In this document: piece after piece, positions 8,869 to 17,581 of the stretch
Layout of the letters: each line of letters begins with the position of its first letter
Position numbering within the stretch: position 1 is the first letter of the stretch
Source of the DNA: DASSFG01 sp035547915
Lineage (GTDB): Bacteria; Planctomycetota; Planctomycetia; Pirellulales; JAICIG01
Direction of reading: 5' to 3'
Length of the DNA stretch: 64,000 bases
NCBI GenBank assembly: GCA_035547915.1
Contig: DASZTS010000119.1
Location: 48,018-112,017 of the forward strand
Position numbers and translations under genes: made by a program
The notes under the pieces: model-generated
The model's input: the letters and a program-made list of their open reading frames with translations, nothing else
Databases searched by the model: none
What the model was told of the DNA's origin: nothing

Positions 8869-9903
8869 ATGGAACATCGAAGAATCATTGCTGCGGCGGT
8901 TGAGTGTGGGACGCGGATCTCGACCGCCGTCTTGCGGCGTTGCGCCATGTTGTCACTCGTGCTGACGATCCTGGCCACCGCAAGCCTCGCCAACGATAAG
9001 CCGGGCATCGTCTGCGACGGACCGGGCTGCGTCGATTATTGGATCATCGATACGCGTTGCCTCCCCTGCTGCGGAGATTTTTCGGATCTGATCGATCGCA
9101 TCGCCATCTGGCATGCCGAGGCGGGCGGCTGGGTTCGCTATTCACGCGAGGGGTTTCTCGCGGCCACCGACTCGGACCTGCCCATGAGCTTCTACGTGCA
9201 TGGCATCTTCTCTAACAGCAAAGCGGCCTGGAGCCAGGCGCGTGAGCTGTTTGGCACGGTCGGCGCCGGATTGCCTCCCTTCCGCGGCGTGCTCTGGTCG
9301 TGGCCTTCCGATTTCGAGTGTGGCATGGGCATTCGCGATCAAGTGTACCGAGGCATCGCCAATACGCAGGCGCAGGCTTTCTATCTGGCCACGATCATCG
9401 ATTCACTCGGCCCACGTGTGCCGGTAAGCCTCGTCGGCCACAGCCTGGGCGGGCGAGCAATCGTGGCGACATTGCACGGACTGGCCGCCCGCGAGATCGG
9501 CGGACAATCGCTGCCCGAGCCGTCCTATCCGCAACCGCGACCGATCCAAGCAGCCCTGATCGCGCCCGCCATCGATCCCTTTTCCCTCTGGCCGGGCCGC
9601 CAATACGGCCGCACGTTGAGCCAGGTCGATCGCCTATTGGTCTCCTACAATCCGCAGGACCGCGTCTTGCGCGGCTACGAACGTTGGTTCGATCGCGACG
9701 CACTCGGACTGCGCGGATTGCCAATGCCCTCCAACCGGGACGGCGACTTTCAAAAGGTCTCGCAGGTCAACGCCAATCCGGCCGTCCGCAAACGACACTT
9801 GCCCTCCGCCTACTTTGAATCGCCCTTGGTTGCGAGCTGGCTGCGTGGCTTCGTGAGCTATCAAGACGAACCGGAATTCGTGGGGAGCCCGCCGTCTCCC
9901 TGA
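8869..9903 (+). CDS. Exported alpha/beta hydrolase
   Basis: An alpha/beta-hydrolase-fold protein with the nucleophile elbow VSLVGHSLGGRAIVATL (GxSxG). Upstream MSFYVHGIFSNSKAAW resembles the oxyanion-hole segment of serine esterases, and a late YNPQDRVLRGYERWFD contains a plausible acid residue. The closest match in style is the family of planctomycete esterases related to DUF900. I chose the ATG at 8869 because it is followed by arginines and a hydrophobic stretch (MLSLVLTILATASLA) that reads as a signal peptide with cleavage near ASLAND; an internal ATG at 8947 is also possible. Four cysteines just after the leader (VCDGPGCVDYW, CLPCCG) could form disulfides. The substrate is unknown. Confidence 0.7.
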   Translation: MEHRRIIAAAVECGTRISTAVLRRCAMLSLVLTILATASLANDKPGIVCDGPGCVDYWIIDTRCLPCCGDFSDLIDRIAIWHAEAGGWVRYSREGFLAATDSDLPMSFYVHGIFSNSKAAWSQARELFGTVGAGLPPFRGVLWSWPSDFECGMGIRDQVYRGIANTQAQAFYLATIIDSLGPRVPVSLVGHSLGGRAIVATLHGLAAREIGGQSLPEPSYPQPRPIQAALIAPAIDPFSLWPGRQYGRTLSQVDRLLVSYNPQDRVLRGYERWFDRDALGLRGLPMPSNRDGDFQKVSQVNANPAVRKRHLPSAYFESPLVASWLRGFVSYQDEPEFVGSPPSP

Positions 9904-10134
9904 TCGGCCGGGTAGAAGGACGTCCGTCATGCGGGTGTCCGTCGGGGAACGCAGCAATGCAACCCGACCGGAGGATCGTCGTCACGGCGGCAAATTCGTC
10001 CCACAAGTGCCCTCGGCCGCGAAAAACGCCGGGTGGACGAGGCGTCGGTGGTTTGGTAGACTGCCGGGCTCGCTCTTAACCGTTTTCTCGGCCCTGAGCC
10101 CTCTCGGAGCCGCCCTTTTTGCCCTGGGTTTACG

Positions 10135-10443
10135 ATGTACGCAATTTTCGTCGATGGCGGCCGCCAGTATAAAGTGGTCGAAGGAGAAGAGCTGGTTGTC
10201 GATTATCGCGACGTCGGTCAGGGCGGAGAGGTTCGGTTCGAGCAGGTTTTGGCCGTCGGCGGAGACTCGCTGAAGGTCGGCCAACCCCTGGTCAGCGGCG
10301 CCAGCGTGACCGCTGAGGTGCTGGGACCCGTGCAAGGTCCACGGCTGGTTGTGCAGAAGATGCGTCGCCGCAAGAACTTCCGCCGCAAGACCGGCCACCG
10401 CCAAATCTCCACGCGCGTGCGGATCAGCAAGATCGAAGCCTAA
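10135..10443 (+). CDS. rplU: 50S ribosomal protein L21
   Basis: L21 is a 23S rRNA-binding protein of the large subunit. The 102-residue product matches the family end to end: MYAIFVDGGRQYKVVEGE, FEQVLAVGGD, then the basic KMRRRKNFRRKTGHRQ and a final TRVRISKIEA. In most bacteria rplU is followed at once by rpmA (L27), but here a convergent gene begins within about 100 bases, so rpmA must be elsewhere. The stop codon TAA (10441-10443) shares its last base with the first base of an R1 repeat, whose hairpin probably ends this transcript. The 231 bases upstream (9904-10134) hold no recognisable gene or clear promoter. Confidence 0.96.
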   Translation: MYAIFVDGGRQYKVVEGEELVVDYRDVGQGGEVRFEQVLAVGGDSLKVGQPLVSGASVTAEVLGPVQGPRLVVQKMRRRKNFRRKTGHRQISTRVRISKIEA

Positions 10444-10545
10444 GAGCAACCGACAAAGCTAGATCGGGCTCCGAACAAAGCGGCGTTTCACGGCCGATTG
10501 TTCGCCCACGGCGTTCCGGGCTTCCGGGGTTTTGACAGCCGCTCT
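10443..10545. repeat. R1 palindromic repeat, copy 1, spanning two convergent stop codons
   Basis: A 103-base element beginning AGAGCAACCGACAA and ending TTTTGACAGCCGCTCT. Its ends are imperfect inverted repeats of each other. The centre, GGCGTTTCACGGCC, is flanked by diverged arms. The first base is the last base of the rplU TAA, and the last two bases are part of the complement of the TAG stop of the minus-strand giant gene. The element therefore fills the whole convergent gap exactly and probably acts as a terminator in both directions. It belongs to the same family as the copies at 43220, 53131 and 56846. Confidence 0.85.
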
Positions 10546-13500
10546 AAGCGCGCGATTTGACCCACGACGGGTACACCGCCGAGCGCAATCCGACCGCCAG
10601 GCTGCACGCGATCACGAGCCATCCCAGGGCACTCGGCTGACAGAATAGCCACCACAGCAGCCCCAAACCCACGCCAAACGCGTGCGGCCAGCGGCGCAGG
10701 ATATCGGCTAGCGACGTCTGGCGTGGCAGAAAGAAGGCGGTCAACAGGAACAGTCCGATCCAGGCCGTTTCGCCCAGTCGGTCAAGCGAGTAGGTTGGCG
10801 GTGGCGTGACCCGAACTTCGGTCGGACCTTGTCCGCCCGTCCCCTGCGGCCCGCTCCAATGATAGCGGCTCGAGGGCAACCGTTCGTGCAACTGCTGCCA
10901 CAGCTCCGTCGATTGGGTCACCAACATCGGTTCCTTGGCTACCGCCTCCAAAACCGTCTCCAGATGCAGCCGTTTGGCCGCCTGCACCCAGTTGTCGCGC
11001 AGCAGGGTCGGATGATCACCGGCCACCGCGTCGGCAACTGGCGCGTCGGCCAACTCGGTCTGCCGTCCGCAGAACAGCAGCCATCTCGCCCAGGGTCGGT
11101 ACCAAGCGGCCAAATCGTCGTTGGCGGTCGTGGCCGCCGTCTCGTCGGGCAAGTTGGTCAATTCGACAACGCTCGACAATCGCTCCAAATCGCAAGCCCT
11201 GTTGTCCAGGCGTCCGGCATCGACTTCGAATCGGTACCTCTCGGGAGCGTGAAGCGTGAGCAACGTCTCCTCAACCGGCCAGTTCCGCGGGGCCACGATC
11301 GGCAGGCTGAGGCGAGTGAGCGTACGCATGTCTTCCCGCGCGAACGTCACCTCCAGCCGTTGTGGCAACCGATCGGAGCGCAGGGGAATCTCCCACTTGC
11401 CGGGCGCGAGAGCACGGGGTGTCGTCGAAACACCACCGACACTCACTTGCACCAGGCGCCAACCGGACGCCAGTTCCAATGGGCAAACAGCGTGTCCGGC
11501 GGGTTCCAGGTCGAAGGCGGCGGCGCCCGAAAGACCGTCGCCGCACACGGCCAACCGAACGTCCGCCAAGCGAACGCGCGCCAAACCGGCCGCCGCCTTC
11601 ACCGTGCTCATGACCGCTTGCGGACGTTCGCCCACGGCCTGGAAGACGGCCGCGGCTTTCGCTTCGGCCGGCAGAGAAGATGAGTCGGGCAACGTCGCCG
11701 ACACCATGCGTTGAACGTCCCAGCTCACGGCCTCGATGCCGACCTGTTGGGGCAGCAACCAATACCGTTCACCGGCTGGCAGCCCCAAGGCAACAACATC
11801 CGGCGCCGTCACCGTCTCACCCGGCGAAAATGTCAAGGTGGCGCGAAGCTGGACACGGCACTCGCCGGTGAGCGGTTGCAGAGGTCGAACGGTAAGCGCT
11901 TTGCGGTTCTTGCCCAGCTCGTCCGAAAGCTCGACGACCGACGGCGGCGAGAGCACCTCGCAGTGTGCGGCCCACGTCGCGGGCAGCTCGAAGCGCAGCG
12001 TGTCGATCAGGCCCTTCTCGACGACGAAACGAAAGTCGACGTCTGCCGCCCATCCCTGGTCGACGAAACGCATGAACGTGAATTGCTCGAAGTCGCGCGT
12101 TGCGGGTTCATTCGGCGTGACAACGATCGTGCCGGAATACGAATTCTCGGCACCGTGCGATGAGACCAACCGGCCGAGCCGGCCGTCAAATGAGCCCGGC
12201 GCCGGTTGCAAGAGATTCGTCAAGCCTGTCGCCTCCTCCAGCGCGACACGGACCCGCGGCTGACGGTAAAGATGCACCGAGCGCGACAGGACTTCGGCGC
12301 GTTCGATGGTGACCGGCGCCGTCCCCGATTCGATCGTGATCCTGGGCAAGGCCACTCGTCCGTTGGCTCGCACCGGAAGCCTGCCAACCAAAGTGAGTTG
12401 TTGCGCGCTCGTGATCCGCCGATTCAAGAAGACCGTGACGATGCCGGGTTCGCCGCGAGCCCACCTCACCACCCGATCGATCCCTTCGTGTTCCAGCGAG
12501 ATGCGTTCGATGTCGAGCTCCGGCGGCACCGACAAACGGTGCTGAAAGACGAATCCGGCCGAAGTCATGAGTTGCGCGTCGTAGCGCACCAGCGCGCTCG
12601 TGCGCTGGAAACTGAGCGACAACGACTCCTTGACCGTCGTTTGGGGCTCGCGCGACCTCGTCGACAGGTTCCAGGCCGTCTCGGACGCGCTGAGGCGATA
12701 GACGAGCGCGTCGCGTAAATCGACGTCGGCTTCGCCCCACTTTTCTACGAACTCCGCCGTCGGCAACGTCTCCAGTTGCTCCGAATCGCGTGCCTCGTAT
12801 TCAAGCCCTGTATTGACGGTCACGGCCAGCCAGCGCCGCACCACCCGGGCGTTGAGGGTGTGAAACACCGGCAAGCGGATATTTCCGACCCCCGAAGCGC
12901 CCGTCATGAAGAACGACAAGCGGAGCGCCGTCTGACCGGTCAATGGGCGGCTGAGATCGAGTTGGGTCGTCTGCGGCACGTCGGCGTTCTCCGAATCGAC
13001 GGGCAGTGTTCGCTCCTTCGCCGTGGATGGACCGGGCACCAGGCGCAGCCGTCGATCGGCGGCAAACTCGATGCGGGACAGCGCGCCGCTCATGACATTT
13101 AGGTTCAGCGTGACATCGAGCACGACCGATCCGGGTCGGACTTTGAGCCAGAGCAACTCCTCCGCTTCGGCCACCGGCATCGTGGCGGCCTTTTGCGGCC
13201 ACCGCACGAGCATGGAGTCGGTGGGGCCGAGATGCGCCGAGATCTTGCGTCCCCCCTCCAGTTGGCTCATTTCGCCCTTAACGCCGGGAAGATCGATGGC
13301 CACACCTTGCTCCGGCAGCCGCATTTCGAGCACCGCCGAGGCGATCGGCGGAATCGACAGCGCGAAACCGCGCGTTTCGGCTTCATCGGTCACCGCCGGA
13401 ACCAGGCCGAACTCCAATTCATAGTCGCCCGGCTCGAAGATATGGCAGACGAGGGCGTCGCCCGGCTCGGACCAGCCTAGTTCCAGCGGTTGGCCGTCGA

Positions 13501-16500
13501 GAGTGGCAGAATCCGGCACAATCTCGGTCTGTTCGCGTCTGAAGGGAAGGCGAACCCGCGCATCCGGCGATAATACGCTCACCCCGTAGCGTGCCGTGAG
13601 TTGCCGGACGACCATCGGGCCTTCGAGATTGTCACGGGCCAGCGTGCAATCGTAACTGGCGCTGCTGATGAGCCAGCCGCGCGGCTCTTTGTTGGCGGCG
13701 CTGGCGCGGTAGCGAAGTTCGTCGAGAAAGTCGGTGGGAACCTGGTAATGTGTGCCCGGCTCCTCGTTTTTGTCGACGGGCACAAGAATGCGATGCACCT
13801 GCGAGCGCGCCTCGGTCTCCTCCGGCCCACCGGCCTCGTCGGCGTACAACGCGGCAGAGAGCGAAACGATCAATCCGACGGAGGCACCGATGAGCGACGT
13901 GCCCGCAGCAGCTAAGTCTGGAACAAGCGCCGGCGACGCCGACCGCCGGTCGGCCGGCCGCACCAACAACCAGACGAAACCGGCCAGCAGCCCAAAAACG
14001 GCCCCCCAGACCAACGGGCTCAACGCGGACGGCAGCCATATCGCGGCGAGGGCAGCGACCGCGCTGCTCAACAGCCAGACCGATCGCCGTCGACGCGTAG
14101 CCGCAGTCAGCGAAACGATGGCGGCGGCCAGCGCCCAAGCGGCCGCAACGATCACGTCGCTCCGCACGAGGCGAACGGACGACGAATCGGCGCCATCCTG
14201 AACAATGCAATACGACTGGGCCGCTTGCTGCGACAGAGAAAGCGTTGTATGCCGAGTCGGATTCTGCCACGGCTCCGCGGGACTCTTCATCCAAGCCGAC
14301 AGCGGCAGACGTCGTTGCAGATTCGCGGCAGTCTTATCCGCGGCATTTTGGCCGGACGCTCGCGGAAAAATCACCGACCGTCCCTGATCCACACTTCGTT
14401 GCGCCTCTTCGGCGGCCGACTGTTGAGAGGTCAGCACGACCTGATCGCCATCGATCAAGAGCGCCAGCCCATCTGCTCTTAAGCTCTCCGCGGCGAGTGC
14501 CGGAACGGCATTTCTCGCCACCTGCTCATCGAGGTGGACCAAGATCGAAACGGGCGACGACGGACCCACCTTGACCGCCGACAGCGAAGGGCCGTCGATG
14601 CAAAAATTGGCAAACGGCCCTGGCTCCGCCCGTCGGCTTCTCACGAGCAGTTGCCCCCAGTTCTCTCCACTGATACCACCCGCGACCAGAGTCCGGCCCA
14701 AGGTTTCGAGCAGTTGCCCGGCTCGCCGCACCGCGCCACTTTGCAGCCGTCCATCCGACATAAATCGCTTCCCATCCCTGAGACTGACGGGATCGAACGG
14801 ACGCTCAGCCGGGCTGCGGGCCAACGGTCCCAGCAGCCGCGCCGGCCATGCGAGGCGGTGCTTCGGCCAGATCAGCGGTTCGTATTGGCAGGCGGTCGAG
14901 ACCACCCACTCGCGCGAACTGATCGGTAGATCGAGATCGGGCCAAGGCGCCTCGCGACGCGCCGACAGTCCCAGCGGTCCGTCCTGAGAGGCAAATTCGA
15001 CCACCAGTGAGGGGAAACGCCGATTCGCCGGCAGTATCAACGGCAGATCCGCTCCGCCCGATCGCCGAGTAATCACGGTCTCGTCCAATACGGCGCGCAG
15101 CAGTTCGGCTCCCGCGGGCAAACGCAGCACGCACTGTGTGTCGCCATGGTTTTCGATATCGAACACGGCCACGTGACGTGCATCGCCCGACGCCAGGTAA
15201 TGTGAATTCAGCCGCAGCCGCCAGACATCGGCCCGCGCCGGTTCACCCGTCTCGGGCGCCGGATTCAATACGAGTGCCGCGGGTGTTCGGCCGGCCAACT
15301 CATCGAGTGGGTCGTACCGGAAGGCGGCGTGCACGACGGGGGACCTACCCAACTCGGCCGGCGGCGGAGCCGTAGGTTCCAGACGTTCGGCACTTTCGAT
15401 CTGCGGCGGGCCATCTGCCGACCGAATCTCTACCCTGCCTTGCTGATTGGCCGCCTCGGGGACCGACGCCAGGGCGGGCACGAAGGGCGCGGCAGCCGGA
15501 GTGCTTCGCACGGCTTGGATTTCGAACGGTTGTGACGCAGTGCGTGTCAGCCGGACCAGCCAAACTTCGCCGGCTTGGGGCACGCCGCGAGCGGCCTGCT
15601 GTTCGGAATCGAGTCTTTCTGCGTGGACGGCACCCACCGAATCGTCCGCCGTAAACTGTGGCTTCTCCGGTCTCGGCTCGCTAAACGCCACCAAGACCGC
15701 ATCGACACGTGAGCCGTCCGGCTGGCAGCGGATGCGATACGATTCGTCGATCTCTCCCTCGCCGATCTCAACGGTCGTCTGGATATCGGCCGAGAATCGG
15801 GGAGTTTGCGCCTCGACAGCGACGCTCCAATCCGAGAAATTCGCATCGACTTCGAGTATCGCGTCCGACAGGGCCGAGGGGAGCAGCGCCCGCTCAGCGT
15901 CGCCGAGCACTGCCCGCTGCCGGATCCGCGGCCAATCGATCCCCTTCAAGACGATGCGCTGATTCGCCGGTGCTTCGAGCGCGAGCAAGCGGCGCTCGGC
16001 ACCCAGGTCGCGGAAGTGCACGATCTCGAGTATCCCGCTCGAGAACCGATCCGTCGCCGCTTGGCGATGGGCCAGAATCATCAATTCGAGCGGTCTGCCG
16101 GCGGCGATCGCTTCTGCCAACTGTAGCGTCAACACCGCCGGTCGCACCGCGCGATCGACGGCCCAACTCGCCAAGACGCCGGGCCGGTCGGCGGTGACCG
16201 AGTCGATCTCCCAACCGGTGGCGAGGTCGGCGTGCAGCGCGAACAACTCTCCTTCGAGGGCCTCGATTCTGCCGCGGAATTCGGCACGCAACAGCTCGGG
16301 CGCGAAGCGCACGGTCGCACCCGCGGTGAGCCTGGCCCGCGCCGGTCGCCGGGCGACCTGCACGGTTACCGATGCATCGGGTGAAAACAACTGGAGATCG
16401 ACGCTCTCGCCCGGTGGTCCGGCGCTCAGGGGTGCGACCTTGGTTTGCCGGCACCCTTGCGGCAACAATGCATCGAGCGCGAAAGGCGCGGCGGCCGACA

Positions 16501-17581
16501 GCGTCATCTCACCTTCCTGCCAGGCCACATCACGAACGCGCAGCCGCGGCAGCTTGACGAGTGTGCCAACCTCCAGGGGAGCGAGGGCGGTGACCGTCAC
16601 GATCCGCCCCGGCCCGAGCAACGGCTCCGGAAACTCGATGGCGACGTGGGATTCGTTCGGCCGCGAATCGGCTAACACCGACCAAGCCAATTCGGCGCCG
16701 GCATACTGCACGCTCACGATCCGCAGCGGACCTTCCAGATCGAGATCGAGACGCCGCAACGGCTCGCGATGGACGTCGAGCTTCAGTTGCGCCGTGAGAT
16801 CGATACCCGCGGGCAGAAGGTGGTAAGTTGTCTTCTCCTGCAACAAAGCGAGACGGCGTGGCCGCGCGCGAGCCTCGTTGGAGTCGACACGGAGCGATGC
16901 CCGCGTCCTACCGCCCAGTTGAAACCGCCATGTGCCATCTTGGTTCGGCCCGCCGTCGTCGGCGACGGCTACCCCCTCGTCGATGCCGGGCCTGAACAGT
17001 TCCGGCAGTTTCAGCTCAAGCTGGCAGACTGTGCTGGCAGGGATCTCGAGCGGAAACACGAGCGATCCGCTGCCGTCGCGGCGGCCGCGCAACGACCAAA
17101 GACAGACGAGCGTTCCGCCGCGCTCGACGACCACCGCCAGCTTGCCGTTCGGTTGGTTTCCCAGGACTAACTGACGGTCGTCCTCCCAACGGGCGTCCGT
17201 GAGTGCCAATCCCAACGGATCGAGTGTGACGAGGGTGGCGGCATTCGCGGCGTGGGCCAATTCCAGTCGTGCTTCGCCGACGAGTAGGTCACCCGACAGG
17301 CTTGCCTTGTACGTCGCCTTGGCGAGCTGCGCGCCTCCCGCGGCCGGGAGACCCTGGGGCACCGAATTCGCCGCGCCGACGAGTCGATCGAACTCCTCGC
17401 GATCGACCGGCAGATACGGCACGTTCTGCTTCGGCCAATCCTGTGGGCGGTCGGACGGCACGTAATAGAGCCGGTATTCCAACGGCTTCGCTACGGCGGG
17501 ATCGACGGCCCGCGACGCGCTCGGCGACAACCACGTGGCCAGCACCAGCGCAAGAAGGGTGTATTGCCGCCGGCGGATCAT
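10544..17581 (-). CDS. Giant exported membrane protein, two fused copies of one module
   Basis: A 2345-residue protein of no family I can name. It has a signal peptide (LLALVLATWLSPSASRA), then a large beta-rich extracytoplasmic region (residues ~40-1110). A cluster of hydrophobic helices follows at ~1135-1245, including SVWLLSSAVAALAAIWLPSA and WGAVFGLLAGFVWLLV. The last helix (SLIGASVGLIVSLSAALYA) reads like an internal signal peptide. A second beta-rich region then starts (~1260) and ends in three more helices (~2260-2345). Each half shares a layout with the upstream gene: VP-type entry, LPVDREEFDRL or VPTDFLDELR, long sandwich-like domain, then a three-helix C-terminus. Its ATG overlaps the upstream stop (ATGA), so the two are translationally coupled. 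Function unknown; a cell-envelope scaffold is one possibility. Confidence 0.85.
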   Translation of the reverse strand: MIRRRQYTLLALVLATWLSPSASRAVDPAVAKPLEYRLYYVPSDRPQDWPKQNVPYLPVDREEFDRLVGAANSVPQGLPAAGGAQLAKATYKASLSGDLLVGEARLELAHAANAATLVTLDPLGLALTDARWEDDRQLVLGNQPNGKLAVVVERGGTLVCLWSLRGRRDGSGSLVFPLEIPASTVCQLELKLPELFRPGIDEGVAVADDGGPNQDGTWRFQLGGRTRASLRVDSNEARARPRRLALLQEKTTYHLLPAGIDLTAQLKLDVHREPLRRLDLDLEGPLRIVSVQYAGAELAWSVLADSRPNESHVAIEFPEPLLGPGRIVTVTALAPLEVGTLVKLPRLRVRDVAWQEGEMTLSAAAPFALDALLPQGCRQTKVAPLSAGPPGESVDLQLFSPDASVTVQVARRPARARLTAGATVRFAPELLRAEFRGRIEALEGELFALHADLATGWEIDSVTADRPGVLASWAVDRAVRPAVLTLQLAEAIAAGRPLELMILAHRQAATDRFSSGILEIVHFRDLGAERRLLALEAPANQRIVLKGIDWPRIRQRAVLGDAERALLPSALSDAILEVDANFSDWSVAVEAQTPRFSADIQTTVEIGEGEIDESYRIRCQPDGSRVDAVLVAFSEPRPEKPQFTADDSVGAVHAERLDSEQQAARGVPQAGEVWLVRLTRTASQPFEIQAVRSTPAAAPFVPALASVPEAANQQGRVEIRSADGPPQIESAERLEPTAPPPAELGRSPVVHAAFRYDPLDELAGRTPAALVLNPAPETGEPARADVWRLRLNSHYLASGDARHVAVFDIENHGDTQCVLRLPAGAELLRAVLDETVITRRSGGADLPLILPANRRFPSLVVEFASQDGPLGLSARREAPWPDLDLPISSREWVVSTACQYEPLIWPKHRLAWPARLLGPLARSPAERPFDPVSLRDGKRFMSDGRLQSGAVRRAGQLLETLGRTLVAGGISGENWGQLLVRSRRAEPGPFANFCIDGPSLSAVKVGPSSPVSILVHLDEQVARNAVPALAAESLRADGLALLIDGDQVVLTSQQSAAEEAQRSVDQGRSVIFPRASGQNAADKTAANLQRRLPLSAWMKSPAEPWQNPTRHTTLSLSQQAAQSYCIVQDGADSSSVRLVRSDVIVAAAWALAAAIVSLTAATRRRRSVWLLSSAVAALAAIWLPSALSPLVWGAVFGLLAGFVWLLVRPADRRSASPALVPDLAAAGTSLIGASVGLIVSLSAALYADEAGGPEETEARSQVHRILVPVDKNEEPGTHYQVPTDFLDELRYRASAANKEPRGWLISSASYDCTLARDNLEGPMVVRQLTARYGVSVLSPDARVRLPFRREQTEIVPDSATLDGQPLELGWSEPGDALVCHIFEPGDYELEFGLVPAVTDEAETRGFALSIPPIASAVLEMRLPEQGVAIDLPGVKGEMSQLEGGRKISAHLGPTDSMLVRWPQKAATMPVAEAEELLWLKVRPGSVVLDVTLNLNVMSGALSRIEFAADRRLRLVPGPSTAKERTLPVDSENADVPQTTQLDLSRPLTGQTALRLSFFMTGASGVGNIRLPVFHTLNARVVRRWLAVTVNTGLEYEARDSEQLETLPTAEFVEKWGEADVDLRDALVYRLSASETAWNLSTRSREPQTTVKESLSLSFQRTSALVRYDAQLMTSAGFVFQHRLSVPPELDIERISLEHEGIDRVVRWARGEPGIVTVFLNRRITSAQQLTLVGRLPVRANGRVALPRITIESGTAPVTIERAEVLSRSVHLYRQPRVRVALEEATGLTNLLQPAPGSFDGRLGRLVSSHGAENSYSGTIVVTPNEPATRDFEQFTFMRFVDQGWAADVDFRFVVEKGLIDTLRFELPATWAAHCEVLSPPSVVELSDELGKNRKALTVRPLQPLTGECRVQLRATLTFSPGETVTAPDVVALGLPAGERYWLLPQQVGIEAVSWDVQRMVSATLPDSSSLPAEAKAAAVFQAVGERPQAVMSTVKAAAGLARVRLADVRLAVCGDGLSGAAAFDLEPAGHAVCPLELASGWRLVQVSVGGVSTTPRALAPGKWEIPLRSDRLPQRLEVTFAREDMRTLTRLSLPIVAPRNWPVEETLLTLHAPERYRFEVDAGRLDNRACDLERLSSVVELTNLPDETAATTANDDLAAWYRPWARWLLFCGRQTELADAPVADAVAGDHPTLLRDNWVQAAKRLHLETVLEAVAKEPMLVTQSTELWQQLHERLPSSRYHWSGPQGTGGQGPTEVRVTPPPTYSLDRLGETAWIGLFLLTAFFLPRQTSLADILRRWPHAFGVGLGLLWWLFCQPSALGWLVIACSLAVGLRSAVYPSWVKSRA

